The notes beneath the pieces are model-generated. The model saw only the letters and a list, made by a program, of their open reading frames with translations, was not told the DNA's origin and did no database searches. The translations under genes and the position numbers were made by a program. Source: Albifimbria verrucaria (taxonomy: Eukaryota > Ascomycota > Sordariomycetes > Hypocreales > Stachybotryaceae). From it: DNA of 64,000 nt. Location: contig JAHREC010000049.1 in assembly GCA_020081605.1 (NCBI GenBank), positions 930,001 to 994,000 on the forward strand, read 5' to 3'. This document shows positions 23,836 to 34,925 of the stretch, one piece after another (position 1 is the stretch's first letter; each line of letters opens with the position of its first letter).

Positions 23836-24377
23836 GAAAGCCGCCCAATGCTTTTGCACGTTGCCCTACGCATGTTCAAGGCATGTCCAGGGCATGTATG
23901 TCCAAGGCTTGCCTTGTCCTACCTCCTTCATTAGGCATGCAGCGGATGCTGCATTCAGCGCTCATGCACCTTGGACATGTCGTCGCTGCTCACAGCGGTC
24001 CTCTCGTCCTTTAGGGAGGGAAATGCGACGCTGAGGATTCGCCTGGACCAAGATGGGTGAGATCGGAGTGGCATTTTGACAGCCTCACGTACAAGTAATG
24101 ACCAAGCCTGGTTCGGCCAATGGCAGATTATACCACGGTTCTTTGGAGCAATTTCTCACGAGCTGGTACATGCCGTCGATGTACCGGGAACATCTGGGCC
24201 TCGGGCGAGTCCCACGTACTGCCTCCAAATTTCCACGGTACTTGTTCAATTTGGAGTCAGCCAGGGCAAGTACCGTCTGGGCCTGGTCCTGGGGACTGGT
24301 CCCCTCGTCCGGTCTTGCCTCGCTTGTTGCTTGCTTGCTTCCTATCTGCTGTGCATGCTCAACTGCCTAGCCTACAT

Positions 24378-24416
24378 GGCACACAGCACAGCACAGCGCA
24401 GCGCAGCACAGCACTG
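24378..24416. repeat. CAGCA/CAGCG short tandem repeat
   Basis: Imperfect tandem ACAGC and GCAGC units, about 38 bases. Confidence 0.6.
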
Positions 24417-26763
24417 TGCCAATGCTTGCTTCTTCACCTGACAACTACTGTACCTACTCAACTGCAACAGCGCGGTTCTCTCGACTCCTGCATCCTGCAT
24501 GATGCCCCATGCCGAGCACCAGCGTCTGCGAACAGAGCCCCCTTGTAACCGATCATCGGCCCCTGTGTGTGGTTGGTGATGGTACAATTCAGACAATTGC
24601 ATCCTTGCTCCGTTATTTCCTATCTAGCAACATGCCCTGACGCCTGCAATGTTACTGTGCGATTGGCGCGATGGCCCTGAGGGCAAACGTCATGTCTGCT
24701 CTCGCTCACACCAGCAGTCTCCCTCTTCTACTCGTCATCGTTCGGTCCCGAGTCATGGCGACCGAGACGACAGGTGAACGACTTCGCTGAACATGGACAG
24801 GGAGCCACGAATTTCTTTGGGCCCCATTCCGACCGGCCGACCGATGTGAGCCGATGACTTAGCCGACACGACGACGCCATCGGCTCCTGAAGGCGGCCAA
24901 GCAAAACTGGCTTGGCTGGGCGCCTCTGCAGCACGGCGCTGGGAGTGGCGCAAAGGGCTAAGCGCCACTCATCGTTCTTCTTGTCATCCATAGCACATCC
25001 TTCAACGACCGTTGCTCTGGGTAGGACGACTCCAGACCTCTGCCAGAGCGTTACATCCAAAGTTCAGCACGGTCCCAGAATAGGATACTACAGCATTTGC
25101 TCTTGATCACGACCCCATGTCAATAATACCACCCTTCCTTTTGGCCGCCTCTTCGGCTTCCACCGTGCTCTACACCGCACCGCAGGCTCTGTCGCCCGTC
25201 AGGGCTGGTGCTGGGCCGGTTTCCAAATTTTAATACAAGGACAGGACGGACGCCTTTAAACTCCTATCCACCCCTTGACAGCAAATCACACCAGACGCTG
25301 GGCTTACCAGGGTTTGTCTTCCGAGGCTGTTCCAAGCTCAAATTGCGGCCACGGTTCTTGTGACTCCACGACTGTGGGCCGCCATACTCGTCAGGGGTTT
25401 AGCTGCCCTTCTCCTTGGTACAGGCTGCGTGGATGCACATATTGCAACCCATCACGGACCCCCATCTCCACCTCCGCATCGGCAGGGTATCCAGTCTCGG
25501 TGGGGTGTTTCCTCTCATTTCCTCCGTGACCATCAGGCTAGTGAACAATGCTTTCTCTAAACTAACCAGATATTCTCGTCGACTAGCCACAGTGCTAGAC
25601 TCTTTTCGTGACGGACCTTTTTTCAGGCCCAGTCACGAGTGCTCCGCCCTCAGACTTCTTGCTCACGCCGTCTCGCCTACCCAATCTCACTATGTTTATG
25701 TTTATTACTACCAGACAATATACGTTCCATTGCCGACCCATCCTGGACGCCGTTGACACTCTGACAAGCTGAGGCCCGTCCTTCTCAGCATCTGCCCATA
25801 ACCTTGCTACATGCATTGACAATGATCCTGCTTGATAATAAAGTTGAGATATCATAGACCGTCGGAACGCGCCCCGGTTTTACCTTGCTCCTTCATTGAA
25901 TACATTCCTGAGAAACTGGAGACGGCTCCTCGCCGCTTCGAGTCATTCACTCTGCCTATTCGCGAACTGGCCAAGCTCTGCCCTCTGCCCGAGCCACACG
26001 TACATTCCCTTTCGGCGTTGGACCCTCTGTGTGACTGCCGCCACTTATTCGACTACCGGTGACCAGGCAGAGAGAGGATCGACTACCTTGGCTTTGGCCA
26101 AACGTCAACAAGCTTGACAGGATACGGGTCAGTAAACCCACGGCTGCCCTGGTCATTATTGGCCTGCACACCTCTTGCTCTTCTCCATCCTCCGCATTCA
26201 CTTGCTGCTCGGCGATCACACATCGTCGCTCACCTTCATCATCACACCCTCCCCGGAACGCTGCGCCCGTGGGCCACTCACTCTCTCACACACCATTCCC
26301 GCCACCCATCTTTGGCCAGAGGCCGTGCCGCGTATAGCTTCCGCTCCTGACTGCACAGTCTGTTTGCCTACGCCATGGCTTGATCGTGTGCTGGGTGTGG
26401 CCGACCCTTCATCATACTCCTCTTCCCACCCCTGTTTTCCCCATCCTTCCCCACAAACCGTGCCTTCATACTGGGCCAGCGCTGACGCTCCCTGTAGTTC
26501 CCACTTGAGTCCAGATCCCACTGTTTTGCTCAATCACGGGACATAGATATATTCCCTTCTCCGCACTTTCTCACATGGTGATCGGCTAGCTCACCTCGTT
26601 CGGTGCTGCCAGGCAGGACTGCTCACCATCGTTCGAACCCAGTTCTTCTCCACAAATCCTCCCATGCCCCGACAAGACGATACTGTCATTCGATCTGCGG
26701 ATGCACCGTCCCTTCGGCCTCAACAATCAGCAAAGCCAGCCTGGAATCGATCACGTCGGCATA

Positions 26764-29710
26764 ATGTTATCTAATCCGCTCCACCGCTTCTCCCCTTACA
26801 ACATGCCTCCAACCACCCTCATGTCCGGTAACCATCTCCCACAAACACACATGCACGCAAACGGACTCGAGTCTCTGGGGCCCGCGCCCTCCTACTCCCT
26901 TCATCAGCTCCAGCAACATGCCGGAGCCGCAAACCAGCACCCCATCAACAGTGCCCACGCACATAAACACAGGCAACATCCATATGGACCAGGTCGAGCC
27001 TCGGGGCATCTGGTCCAGTGAGAAGGAGAATCAGCCGTGCTTGTGATCAGTGTAACCAGTTGCGTACGAAATGCGATGGTCAACTTCCATGTGCTCATTG
27101 CATAGGTACCCTACAAAGCCCAGCCTGAACCGTTGTGTACCGGACTGACACCTCGCAGAGTTTGGACTCGGCTGCGAATACATTCGCGAGCGCAAGAAGC
27201 GTGGTAAGGCGTCGAGAAAGGACCTTGCACAGCAAGCCGCTGCACAGGCAGCCGCAGCCGCAGGGTCAACTCCGAATGGACAACAATCAGACGGAACGGG
27301 TACGGAAATTTTGCAAGGCTCGGAAAAGCACGATGGCCTGAAGGGTGGCAAGAAACCACAGCAGATGGCAGGAGAGTCACACCATGGAATCGACGACAAA
27401 ACGATGGGTGACTTGGGGATGATCCTTCACGACAGAGCCAAGATCCCGAAGCCATGGACAGCCTGAGCGAATTAGCAGGACAGCACCTCGGCCCGGACTC
27501 GATGGTGGAAAGGAACCAGCTGGTGAACTCGGCTGGCCTCGATCTTAACGGATACGGCACCATGCCACAAAACTACGACAGGCCCGTCTTGGAAAACCAG
27601 ATGCTAAACGGACACCAGCAGTACGAAGGGGCTCCGGAATGACGCCCTATCCCGACCTCCCTTACGGCATGCAAGCCCAGAGTCCGACAAACTATAACGC
27701 CGGCCCTGCCTTCAGAATGGGCAGCAGTCCTCTACGAGGTTATCATGGCGGTGGCGGACCGAACTCTCCAGGCTGGGGTGTTTCAATGGCGTCGCCGCCT
27801 GGTCAATTCCAGGCGCATCTCACTCAGCCTGGCCCTCCACCCGCGAACCTCCGGTACCCGGTCCTCGAACCCTTACTTCCTCACCTAGGAAATATCATTC
27901 CCATTTCGCTGGCATGCGATTTGATCGACCTATACTTTTCCTCTTCTTCATCAGCACAGATGCACCCCATGTCGCCATTTGTTTTAGGCTTTGTCTTCCG
28001 AAAGCGAGCCTTCCTGCATCCTACGCAACCCCGTCGGTGTCAGCCAGCGCTTCTCGCAAGTATGCTGTGGGTGGCTGCACAGACGAGTGACTCCCATTCA
28101 TGGCGAGTGCTCCTTCTGCTCGAGGCAAAATCTGCCAACGGCTTCTCGAGTTGACTGTCGGTCTTCTCAAGCCCCTGATCCACAACCCCTCCGGTGAAGC
28201 CTCCCTGCAATCAGCCCAGCCGGTGATGGTGTTTCTCTTGGGGACTCGGAGTAGCTCTACCAGGTAGCATCAGCATGGACGCCTTGACCGGAGAGTTTGG
28301 GCCATTCGGTGCTGCTGGCAACCTTGACGATGTTGTTACCTATATCCATCTCGCTACAGTTGTTTCTGCGAGCGAGTACAAGGGAGCGAGTCTGAGATGG
28401 TGGAATGCGGCATGGTCCTTGGCAAGAGAGTTGAAATTGGGTCGTGAACTTCCACCAAGCAGGCTTCCCATCAGGGAAGAAGGAAATGGCGTTGATGACG
28501 ATGTCGCAGATGAAAATGACCTGTACCGAAACAACCCCGATTTTGTTACAGAGGAAGAGCGGGAAGAACGCCGCCGGATCTGGTGGCTCGTCTACATCGT
28601 CGACAGACACCTAGCGCTCTGCTACAACCGCCCCTATTCCTACTCGACATTGAATGCGATGGGCTATTGCAACCGATGGACGACACGGTATGGCAACGAG
28701 GCAACTTCGGTAACCATTCCATAAGCAAGACCGACCCGAGCGTGCTTGGCTCTGCTCCTGATGGGTCGCATGGTGAGGATACTCGACCTCGCGGACCACG
28801 TTTCGAGTGCCGGGGTCACAGCATCTTCGGATACTTCTTGCCTTTGATGACCATTCTTGGCGAGGTCGTGGACCTGCATCACGCAAGAAACCATCCTCGC
28901 TTTGGCGTCAACTTCCGCTCTGCTTGCGAGTGGGATTTGCAGGCTGCAGAGATTACAAAACATTTGGAATTGTATGAACAGAGCTTGAAGAAGTTTGAGC
29001 AGAAGCACCTGCCCAAGCCGCAAGAAGAGAAGCTAGAGCCGGGTCACGACAGCGGCGATCATCTTGGTACAATGGGTGACATCGGCACTCCATCAGTACA
29101 CTCTGTGCACACAAACGCATCTAGCCGCCTGACAGAAAGCGATATTCAAACAAGGATCGTTTTGGCATACGGCACGCACGTCATGCATGTCTTACACATT
29201 CTCCTTGCTGGCAAGTGGGATCCGATTAACCTAATTGACGACAACGATCTGTGGATATCGACCCCGGGATTCCTCGACGCTACAACACACGCGGTCTCGG
29301 CTGCTGAGGCCATCAGCCAAATATTAGAATTTGACCCTGGTCTGGAGTTTATGCCATTCTTCTTTGGCATCTACCTGCTGCAAGGCTCATTCCTTCTGCT
29401 TCTCATCGCGGACAAGCTGCAGCTGGAGGCGTCTCCAAGCGTCGTCAAGGCATGCGAAACCATCGTGCGCGCCCACGAGGCCTGCGTCGTGACCCTCAAC
29501 ACTGAATATCAGGTATGTTATCTCTAGCTTAAGAAACAACGGCAAATGGCTAATAATTCATCATAGCGCAAATTCAGCAAAGTCATGCGAAGTGCCCTAG
29601 CTCAAGTCCGCGGGCGAGTACCAGAGGACCTGGGCGAGCAGCATCAACGACGACAGGAACTTTTGGCGTTGTACCGATGGACTGGCGACGGGACTGGACT
29701 GGCTTTATAA
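26764..29710 (+). CDS. xlnR: Xylanase/cellulase transcriptional activator XlnR (XYR1)
   Basis: Master Zn2Cys6 activator of xylanase, cellulase and D-xylose-metabolism genes. The start [12 protein letters not shown] is the family N-terminus; an in-frame ATG at 26701 could add 21 residues. The zinc cluster [28 protein letters not shown] is split by intron 27106-27158, with the unusual donor GTACCC. The C-terminal half has the diagnostic blocks [79 protein letters not shown] and, after intron 29513-29566, [15 protein letters not shown]. Seven single-base losses fragment the frame (about 27006, 27417, 27637, 28094, 28224, 28241, 28634), nearly all in G or C runs. Restoring all seven gives exactly 949 codons (948 residues), the length of XYR1 homologs. 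I therefore read it as a functional gene with assembly errors, not a pseudogene. Confidence 0.95.
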
Positions 29711-31176
29711 TACGACTTATGAGGTACCGGCGTAAAGAAAAAAAGGGGGTTTAAATATTGGCAACGGATTAAGACAGGATTAAGACGGGATAGCAGCGAA
29801 AAGGCACACTCAATGACGGCATGGGAGCGTACTGGTTATGCGAGGGCACGGGTTACTATTACATCGATTCTGCGATACGGCGACACGGTTATCTGTTTGT
29901 TTCGGAGTCGGGACCGTTGGAGGAGAGTGTAAGATTTACACAGGCGTCATGATTCTTGCTGTTGAATGATACCTGGTAACTGTATAGTTTTGGCTTGACA
30001 GAGAGCAATATTGATAATAATTCAATCTTGACCATGATATAATAACAAGCTTGGTGGGGATAGTAGTGAGAGAGAGGTCTGGCCTTGACCCCTTGATTTC
30101 CAAGGTCTTGTAAATGATCCATTGGGTCGATACATGCATGTTAATAAATGCCTATTCGTGTTGGTTCGAGAGTGATAAGGAAGCGGAGATGAGCAATCGA
30201 TTGCACGAGTGTGTATATATATATATATATATATACACACATAACACACTGATACAATATGACGATTGAAATCCATTCTGTTCTGTTCAAATATTTGCAG
30301 CAGTCGTCTCTTTGAGGCAATCCATATGACAATATGGAAGCACAAGAAATGTGCATATCGCAAATCTACGCGCCCTCATATCTCTGCACAATCAAGCCGA
30401 ACCGCACACATGATTCCTACTCAGGAGGGCAAAGGGACAATAGCAGCCAAAGTCACATGAATGCAACAACAATAGTGATTCACTGGCAGTGCCCATTGAC
30501 CATGGCAGGCAAAAGTACCAGCAGGTCTTGCCAGTCAGCTGCCTGCGGACCGCCGTCGGTCTACTCTTCCACCTTCTGCCACCTCATAAGCGCTTTTTCT
30601 GCCCTCGTGGTGTGCTCTTCATGCTTTGATGACGGCATTGATTCACTTTGCTCTTTTTCTCCCTCTCTCTCTTCTTTGACAAGACCTCGCTTGATAGGGA
30701 GGTGAGGTATCAGGGGAACAGGAAGCGTGACGCAGTGAGTCAGTCGGGGGTGTTTTGCTACGACGCTTTGCTGGGTGATATCACAAGACGCTGGCTTTTT
30801 GCTCTCGTGCTGCGGCTTTGCTTGTCTCTTTTGCTACATCAGGTATGTAAGGAATCACGGCGTCTGCCTTGATTATGGCGCGACTTCCTCCTCATGATAC
30901 GATGTTTCTTTTTTATCATCACGCTGTGCTGTTTTGGAACCGGGGCCTTTTTCAGATGAGCGATTCATGGGTTATTCTATTCTTATCGTCTGCCTGGTCT
31001 GGTACTTGAACGGCACTTACACGATATCTCTTCCCTTGCTTTTTCACCGAACCGACTTGGCACCCTCGAGGCGATGCTAACTGGATTGCGCAGCCAGTTG
31101 CTCTTGAATTGTTGGCCAGATTGGATTAGAACCCGGGGCATTATCGAAAGGATAGTACACTTCGTCCTTGTTCGAA
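29711..31176. other. Intergenic, 1.5 kb, between xlnR and the bZIP-like gene
   Basis: No supported gene. It contains the xlnR 3' flank, a (TA)n microsatellite at 30213-30236, and the promoter and leader of the bZIP-like gene. Confidence 0.5.
30211..30240. repeat. (TA)n microsatellite flanked by GTG/CAC
   Basis: A run of about eleven TA units bounded by GTG and CACAC, so the whole element is a near-perfect palindrome that could extrude as a hairpin and is likely to be length-polymorphic. Confidence 0.8.
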
Positions 31177-32088
31177 ATGGAACATACAAAGAACCCACCA
31201 CCTACCAAGCTTGAGTCTCCGGACCTGGCTCCAACCGTTGAGGAGGAGAGCCAGCCCCTAACACCAAGAGTAAATGACATGTCTCTCACCACCATGGCCG
31301 GCCGCATCCCGACCTTTACCGGCAGCGGTCTCACCCTCACCTCCCCATATCTCGTCGGCTCTCCATCCGACTCGGGCGTCCCCATTGCGTCCCGACCAAC
31401 ACTCTCGGGCCTCCGGCTCGGCGGCTACAACCTCCGCGACGCTCACCTCAACCCGCCAGCGCTCGTCTCCAAGACGCTCCAACAGACACTCACACTCGAG
31501 CTGCAGCACCAGCTCACACACCCGCCAGCCCTCCCGCGCTCGCAGATCCCCGCGCTGCCGCCCAAGCCCCGGGCGCGCGACTGGTTCACCTTCCCCGAGG
31601 GCATCGACGCCACGCGCCGGCGCGACCTCGAGGAGAAGAACAACGCCATCGCCGCCGAGAACCAAGCCGTCGAGCGCGACCGCAACAACATGGCCGCCAA
31701 GAAGTCCCGCCAGGTCCGCCTCGAGGCCCTGCAGAACGCTCGCGCCATGCTCAACGAGAAGGCCGCCGAGTGCGCCTGGTTCCGCCTGCGTGTCGCTATG
31801 CTAGGTGGCAATCCCGCCGACGAGTGGGGCGCCGTGCCGCGCGCCGTCAAGGCCAGCATGGTTGAGGAGATAGCCCAGCGGGTTGCCGTGATAGACGCCC
31901 GGAACGCGGAGGAGAAGAAACGCGAGGAGGCGAGGAAGCGAGCCACAGATGGGCCAAGAGGTCCCCGGCTAAGAGACAGCGTTCACAGAGGTCGACATCG
32001 CGCACCCTGTCGGAGAGATCAGAGCTGGAGAATGAGGAATGAAGGTTTGGTTGTTTTCGTAAGAGGATACAATTTGCTCTATAGCTAG
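31177..32088 (+). CDS. Small bZIP-like protein
   Basis: Intronless frame of 303 residues from the ATG at 31177. Residues about 165-205 carry a bZIP basic-region pattern (RNNMAAKKSRQVR, which fits N-x2-A-A-x2-S-R) followed by a weakly zipper-like helix with Leu/Cys/Val at seven-residue spacing, so dimerisation by a classic zipper is uncertain. The N-terminal part is Pro/Ser/Thr-rich. After about residue 262 the frame may be wrong: adding one G to the GGG near 31952 gives an Arg/Ser-rich basic tail with SPAKRQRSQRSTSRT ending at 32042 (288 residues), which looks more protein-like than the uncorrected tail. The gene lies between xlnR and guanine deaminase. Target genes unknown. Confidence 0.72.
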   Translation: MEHTKNPPPTKLESPDLAPTVEEESQPLTPRVNDMSLTTMAGRIPTFTGSGLTLTSPYLVGSPSDSGVPIASRPTLSGLRLGGYNLRDAHLNPPALVSKTLQQTLTLELQHQLTHPPALPRSQIPALPPKPRARDWFTFPEGIDATRRRDLEEKNNAIAAENQAVERDRNNMAAKKSRQVRLEALQNARAMLNEKAAECAWFRLRVAMLGGNPADEWGAVPRAVKASMVEEIAQRVAVIDARNAEEKKREEARKRATDGPRGPRLRDSVHRGRHRAPCRRDQSWRMRNEGLVVFVRGYNLLYS

Positions 32089-32237
32089 CTCTCTGTATTC
32101 TATGGGGAGCGTCAAAACTGGGTAGGCTTTACCAAAAAAGGGGATCTTTGAAACGGGAAGTGGAAGAGGGAATCATGTTGGGAATAGGGAGGGCAGCTCT
32201 CTGCTCGGATAAGGCCACATACGCAGGCTATTAATCA

Positions 32238-33723
32238 TTATTCTTGTTTTTCCGATGCTCGTGAATGGACCAGCCGGCCCTTCACCCACACCTTCTTCGT
32301 GTTGCGGTCGTCGCCGCAGTACACCCACTTGGCCATCCTGTCCTCCCAGCTCTCCCAGCCGAACACGTCCACCGCGCCCTCTTCCTCGCCGCCTTGGTGC
32401 AGGCCGTGGTCGTCGACGCCGCCCATGCCGACCAGCTGTGCGTCCCAGTCCATGCCGACCTCGAAGCCACCGATGGTGTTCTCCAGGCCAACGCACCGGG
32501 CGCCGCCTCGCGTGCCCAGATACAGCACCTCCTCGACCGTCAACTTGGCTTCGTCGCCGCTGTCCATGGCGACATGGCGGCTCACCAGGGCGGCCTGCCG
32601 TGCCGCTTCGAGGATCGACGGGCTGTAGCCTCCGCTCATGTCCGTGCCGAGCCCGACGTCTATGCCGTGGCTCCACAGCCAGCGCACGCGCGCGGCACCG
32701 CTTGTGAGTGAGCTGTTGCTGCAGGGGCAGTGTGAAACCTTTGTGCCGCGCTGTGAAATGAGACGCGCCTCGTCATCTGAGAGGTGCACCGCGTGTGCGA
32801 GGATTGTGCGTGGAGTGAGCAACCCATGGCGCTCGTAAACGTCCGTATATGAAGACGATTCAGGGAATAAGCTGGCTACGAGCTCGATCTCGCCCTTGTT
32901 CTCCGAGACGTGCGTCTGCACAGGAAGCCCTGTCTTCTTCTGGATAGCCGCCAGGCCATGCATCGACGCACCGGTACACGACGGTGCGAACCGCGGCGTC
33001 AAGATAGGCGAGACCAGCTCAAACTCGGGGTCAATCTTCCGCACATGGGCAATGGTCTCCTCCGTCCTGTTGAGCCCCTCCTCAACCGACTTGTCGCGAT
33101 AGTAGTCCGGGCACATGTCCTTGTTGTCCATGCACACGCGGCCCACAAACGCACGCTGGCCCAGGTCCAGGCAAATGTCGGCCAGCAGATTCGTGGCGGC
33201 GACATCGATGGTGGCGTAGTAGGAGGCGGTGGTGGTGCCGTAGGCGAGGGTACGGCGCACGCAGGCCGAGTAGACACGTCGCGCCTTGGGCAGGTCTGCG
33301 AGACTGGCTTCCAGCGGGAATGTGTACTTCTGAAGCCAATCCAGCAACGTCGTCTTGCCAAAGATTCCGACATTGGGGTACTGCGAGGCGTGCACATGTG
33401 TATCTGGTTTGCGGTCAGCAGCGAGCTCATCTGGATGTGTATGACGCGACCATCTCACCGATGAATCCTGGAAAGAAGAACTGCCCCGGCCGCGAAGCAT
33501 GCACTTCCACATCGTCTTCGGCCCATCCCAAAGTCTTCAAGAGTTGGACCTTGGCCTTGTCCACGTCTCCCTGGTCCTTCTCGATGCCCGCAATCTTGCC
33601 CTGCTGGTCCACTGCGACAGCGGCGTCATGCATGAAGGCGAGCTCAGCGGGGCCGAGGCAATGAACAAACGTCCCCAGCAGCAGAAGCCGCCGACGCTGC
33701 GACGGCGAAGAGGGTGAAGCCAT
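32238..33723 (-). CDS. GUD1: Guanine deaminase
   Basis: Amidohydrolase that converts guanine to xanthine and ammonia in purine catabolism, expected in the cytosol. Exons are 33459-33723 and 32238-33403, with intron 33404-33458. Splicing creates the metal-binding HxH motif in FIDTHVHASQYPN. Further metal or substrate motifs are QTHVSENKGE, ILAHAVHLSD, the SHCPCSN loop and GLGTDMSGGYSPS. Corrected length is not an issue: the frame is intact, with 476 residues, normal for the family. Its 3' end is about 200 bases from the bZIP-like gene, which is convergent. A TACTGTA-rich repeat lies upstream of the start. Confidence 0.93.
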
Positions 33724-34925
33724 GATGATGATGATGCTTTCTATGTGTATGTTTCCCCGTGTCCTGCGGTCTCAATGTGTCTCCTTTCTTTGTTGTAAGT
33801 GCAATACTGTAGTATAGTACTGTACTGTATGTACTGTACTGAACTGTACAGCAATAGTCGACGTAGCCGTTACAACCGCTCCACTTGGTTCAAAGGCGGG
33901 CCAAACGAACGAACACAAAAGAAGCAGTGAGAAAAGTCCAGGAGTCGTCCCAAGAGCGCCAACAAATCCTCGTCTCTCCTAAGCGGCCGCCGCTGCGTGG
34001 TTTTATAGATGCCGAGAGGGTCATGCAAACGCCAGAAAAGGAGCAAATCAGAAAAGGGACGTTCTGGAGCTGAAGCCGTTTGGCAGCTCCTGAAGGCGGA
34101 GCCCCACTGGCTGGCCCGTAGTTCAGGTACACGCCGTCCATCCCACGCCCGGCGGTCGCCGCTCACCGAGGACGTCGGGTACTTGCACCAATGCGTGCCA
34201 CTGCTGATAGCGATTGTGCCCCGATTGGGAAATCCCGATAAGACGTGCGCATTGCCCAATCAGAGGACACTCAGAGACGGGACGAGGGAAGTGATGGCAA
34301 ACAACGGCAATCAACACATGCCAACTTACGTGAAGCACAGTCACGACAAATACCCACAATCATCCACTGCTATGATAGTGTGTTATTATACAGTATCTGT
34401 GGTAATGCTTTCTGGCTTTGATTACCAGAAAACCAAGGGTGTGTCATTTCTTTATCTAACAGCAAGGTCATCTAGGAACCAATGAATGTGCACCGAGGTA
34501 TTACACACGGCCGAACTTCACAATGTGTCGTTGTACATTCAATAGTGTGTGAATCCACCGTATCACTTGATCTCCCCGCCCCTTACCGCTTGTCACTCGT
34601 GACACAAGGCAAGCAAGATGGTCAATCATAGCAAACCTCGTCTCCTTGCGCTTCCATTACACAAACCAAGGTACTGAAACAGGTTCCCTTCATGCAAGGC
34701 ACCAAGTAGCACAACTCACATTGACACGCCCCAAACTCATTGAACATCTTCAAGAAATTCATTAAAATATATAACGGGCATCTATACCAAGCCCATATCT
34801 ACATCTGTAGCCATGTCGTCTTGAGGGCCTTGTCTGACGCCTCGCGTCCACTCGATGCGCCAAAGTCCTCCTCATCCAATCCACAGCCCAGCTAACAAAA
34901 CAAGCGCTCTAGACATCACTCAATT
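33724..34925. other. Intergenic, 1.2 kb, between guanine deaminase and FAS beta
   Basis: No supported gene. It holds the guanine deaminase promoter, with a TACTGTA repeat at about 33806-33852, and the 3' flank of the FAS beta gene. Confidence 0.5.
33806..33852. repeat. TACTGTA-type imperfect tandem repeat
   Basis: About seven overlapping copies of a TACTG/TGTAC unit in 47 bases, about 85-130 bp upstream of the guanine deaminase start codon on its promoter side. Confidence 0.55.

Larger units (their letters stand above)
18979..26763. other. Gene-free stretch, 7.8 kb, upstream of xlnR
   Basis: I find no open frame on either strand with domain similarity, splice support or coding-like composition; the open frames present are short and unrelated to known families. 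The GC content is ordinary, so this is not an obvious RIP-degraded AT-rich island. It includes polypurine tracts (19610-19665, 23325-23372), a GTAC-rich cluster (about 23745-23835), GGCATGT repeats (about 23870-23980) and a CAGCA-type repeat (24378-24416). The right-hand part must hold the xlnR promoter, and pyrimidine-rich sequence from about 25300 to 26700 may be leader. A GGCTAA hexamer, the core XlnR-binding motif, is at 24956-24961. Confidence 0.5.

Noticed and set aside
26764..29710. xlnR as a pseudogene
   Set aside because: Breaks are seven isolated single-base losses in runs with no other decay, and the restored length is family-typical; neighbours including essential FAS genes show the same damage.
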